Shown here in pieces: positions 62,815 through 64,000 of a stretch of DNA of 64,000 nt. The notes under the pieces were generated by a model that searched no databases, was not told the origin of the DNA, and was given only the letters and a program-made list of their open reading frames with translations. The DNA lies in assembly GCA_019239915.1 (NCBI GenBank), contig JAFAZF010000075.1, positions 24,808-88,807 on the forward strand, written 5' to 3'. A program made the position numbers and the translations under genes. This DNA is from Sphingomonadaceae bacterium (GTDB taxonomy: Bacteria; Pseudomonadota; Alphaproteobacteria; Sphingomonadales; Sphingomonadaceae). Position 1 is the stretch's first letter; every line of letters starts with the position of its first letter.

Positions 62815-63049
62815 AATCCATGTCCTCCTCGAGCCCTGTCGTCGGGCTTGAGAACAGATCGCGCAAAGCGACGTCGAGGTCGACTCGTTGCGCGATCATC
62901 TCGCCGCGGGGGCCGCAGGCGCGGAACTTCACGAGACCGCGTCGCATCCACTCCCGCATCTTAGCCTCGCCTACACCGGTATAGGCGAGCGCAAGCTCTC
63001 GGCTCATGGCGGCCGGCCAATCGGGCAGCTTCTCCGCCGGCATCCCCAT
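62804..63049 (-). CDS. Small helix-turn-helix / excisionase-like protein
   Basis: The 81-residue protein has SRELALAYTGVGEAKMREWM and RRGLVKFRACGPRGEMIAQR, the winged-helix pattern of AlpA/MerR-like excisionases and phage DNA-binding proteins. It overlaps int by 11 bp and follows the antirepressor stop directly, which suits a directionality factor. ATG 63043 is an alternative start. Confidence 0.75.
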   Translation of the reverse strand: MGMPAEKLPDWPAAMSRELALAYTGVGEAKMREWMRRGLVKFRACGPRGEMIAQRVDLDVALRDLFSSPTTGLEEDMDFGD

Positions 63050-63775
63050 CTATGCCGCCTTCCCCAGCTTTCTCGCGAAATATGCGACAGCCTTCGGAGT
63101 GGCTTTGGTCTGCCCGCGGAGCTTCTCGCCGACGAAGCGACCCGTCCATTTGAAGAGCCCCATCTGTGCGAAGCGAGCGTGCGGTTTGAGCACCCCGCTT
63201 TCCTCGAACAGATAGGGGCCCTTCAATCGGTCGATAAACTTGTTCGGTGGCTGGCCTAAGGAGCGTCCGAGATCCTGCAGGGTCATCAGGCCATCGGCGT
63301 TCAGATACTTGTCGAAGATCGCGGCCTTGGGCGCGGTGACCTCGACGACGTGCTCAAGCTCGGCGGCCTTCGTCTCGACCTCCGTGACTTTTTGTTCGAG
63401 CTGGTGGTTGCGATCGACGCTGTCCGCCAGAGCCCGAAGCGCCGAGGGAAAGTCTTTCGGGAGCACGGCCGCAATCCGCTCCTGCGCCTCAAGCTCAAGC
63501 TCTTTCCAGCGGTCGATGACCTTTGCCCGAATCCTCACGCTGTAGCCCGAGACGAGAATCATGAACTCCCGTTCGGGAAGCATGAAGCAGGGGCGATCCT
63601 CGCCGTTCGCGCCGCGATAGACGCCCCCAAAATCGGGGACGTCGCCATCGGGATAGAGCTCGGCGAGCATGCCGCGAATATCCCGCATCACATGGTCGTG
63701 ACGCTTCCCCGCGCGCTCGGCGATATCGAGGCTCGACATCCGGACTTCGCAGTCGAAAGGCGTCATCTCACCCAT
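63050..63775 (-). CDS. Rha-type regulatory protein with KilA-C antirepressor domain
   Basis: The 241-aa protein has an N-terminal Rha domain (MSSLDIAERAGKRHDHVMRD, FGGVYRGANGEDRPCFMLPE, FMILVSGYSVRIRAKVIDRW), a coiled-coil linker (about residues 105-150) and a C-terminal KilA-C/ANT domain (LMTLQDLGRSLGQPPNKFID, FARFAQ-like and GLFKWTGRF, ending TPKAVAYFARKL). Such proteins interfere with phage repressors. The start at 63775 follows GAGGTG at close spacing. Confidence 0.9.
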   Translation of the reverse strand: MGEMTPFDCEVRMSSLDIAERAGKRHDHVMRDIRGMLAELYPDGDVPDFGGVYRGANGEDRPCFMLPEREFMILVSGYSVRIRAKVIDRWKELELEAQERIAAVLPKDFPSALRALADSVDRNHQLEQKVTEVETKAAELEHVVEVTAPKAAIFDKYLNADGLMTLQDLGRSLGQPPNKFIDRLKGPYLFEESGVLKPHARFAQMGLFKWTGRFVGEKLRGQTKATPKAVAYFARKLGKAA

Positions 63776-64000
63776 CGGACACCTCAGATGATAGCGGGGC
63801 GGCAGCGGCTAGCTTGCTCAGAGATTCACTGCCGCCCCGATCGCGCGCTGGGTGCGCGGGATCTGGTCTCTTGACGCGGACGCCGCGGATCGCGGCCTTC
63901 GCCTCGCTGATCACGTTCTCGTAGGCGTATTCAATTGCCTCGTTGCCATCGTCGAGACCCCAATCTTTGGAGGCGCGCCGGTGCAGCGTTTCTGGCGATT
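63768..64000 (-). CDS. Partial prophage gene of unknown function
   Basis: A frame open from the window edge (first full codon at 63998) ends at TGA 63768 inside the start of the antirepressor gene, an 8-bp overlap. The visible 76 residues include LDDGNEAIEYAYENVISEAK and a basic, Pro-containing tail. The reading has natural composition and a sensible overlap. I do not recognise the family. Confidence 0.55.
   Translation of the reverse strand, partial: SPETLHRRASKDWGLDDGNEAIEYAYENVISEAKAAIRGVRVKRPDPAHPARDRGGSESLSKLAAAAPLSSEVSDG

Larger units (their letters stand above)
61432..64000 (-). mobile_element. Left end of a prophage or integrative element in tRNA-Thr
   Basis: An integrase whose gene ends inside tRNA-Thr is followed by a small helix-turn-helix gene, a Rha/KilA-C antirepressor and a further partial gene, all on the minus strand with small overlaps. 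The insertion kept the tRNA intact, so the host-side copy of the attachment core is within about 61450-61516. The second copy and the rest of the element lie beyond the window. Confidence 0.88.

Overview
The window is high-GC alphaproteobacterial chromosome, best matched to Sphingomonas or a close sphingomonad. The reasons are the base composition, the frequent GTG/TTG starts joined by 4-nt overlaps, the atpHAGDC operon, HflKC/DegP, a MutL that carries its own endonuclease motif, an FeS-type photolyase, and many short paired palindromes of the type sphingomonads carry between genes. The assignment rests on protein family recognition by eye, not on a database search.

Layout. 1-5.1 kb: the 3' end of leuA, mutL, tRNA-Lys followed by debris of a lost mobile element, and an SDR oxidoreductase. 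5.2-9.8 kb: a four-gene efflux operon (FUSC pump, DUF1656, HlyD adaptor, NodT outer-membrane lipoprotein). 9.9-12.9 kb: a two-partner-secretion type transporter with a lipoprotein and an Asn/Ser-rich secreted protein, but no large exoprotein. 13.1-26.0 kb: a large divergent gene set for cyclitol and sugar chemistry. It holds Gfo/Idh/MocA and zinc dehydrogenases, inositol-3-phosphate synthase, a GH39-like protein that looks circularly permuted, a methyltransferase, a histidine phosphatase, two sugar-nucleotide epimerases, a GT4 and three tandem CgeB-type glycosyltransferases. 26.0-29.1 kb: a DEAD-box helicase and small genes. 29.5-42.7 kb: an inverted block carrying ilvD, mrp, hflK-hflC, degP, a HerA-like ATPase, a 2OG-Fe oxygenase, an alpha/beta hydrolase and queF. 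43.0-48.8 kb: priA, DUF1289, photolyase, ada. 49.0-54.1 kb: F1 ATP synthase. 54.3-61.4 kb: cpaF, a GT4, DUF2218/PadR, rarA, YjbR and an RNase H-like protein. 61.4-64.0 kb: tRNA-Thr used as the attachment site of a prophage whose int, HTH and antirepressor genes run off the right edge.

Three things stand out. (1) Both ends of the 29.5-42.7 kb block are reciprocal chimeras. The left end joins the start of a metallo-beta-lactamase-fold gene to the tail of a GNAT gene; the right end joins the start of that GNAT gene to the body of the same MBL gene. Flipping about 13.19 kb restores both, so an inversion broke the two genes, which have since decayed. (2) The 13.1-26.0 kb cluster looks like an uncharacterised pathway for a glycosylated, possibly methylated inositol or cyclitol. 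Ins-1-P would be made, dephosphorylated and decorated with sugars from epimerase-made donors. No phosphatidylinositol synthase is present in it. (3) The GH39-like protein in that cluster begins at its catalytic NEP motif and carries the barrel's first strands at its C terminus.

DNA repair and genome maintenance genes (mutL, priA, photolyase, ada, rarA) are spread along the window. Short palindromic repeats occupy most larger intergenic gaps, including all three gaps from atpA to atpC, and some have been captured as protein C termini.
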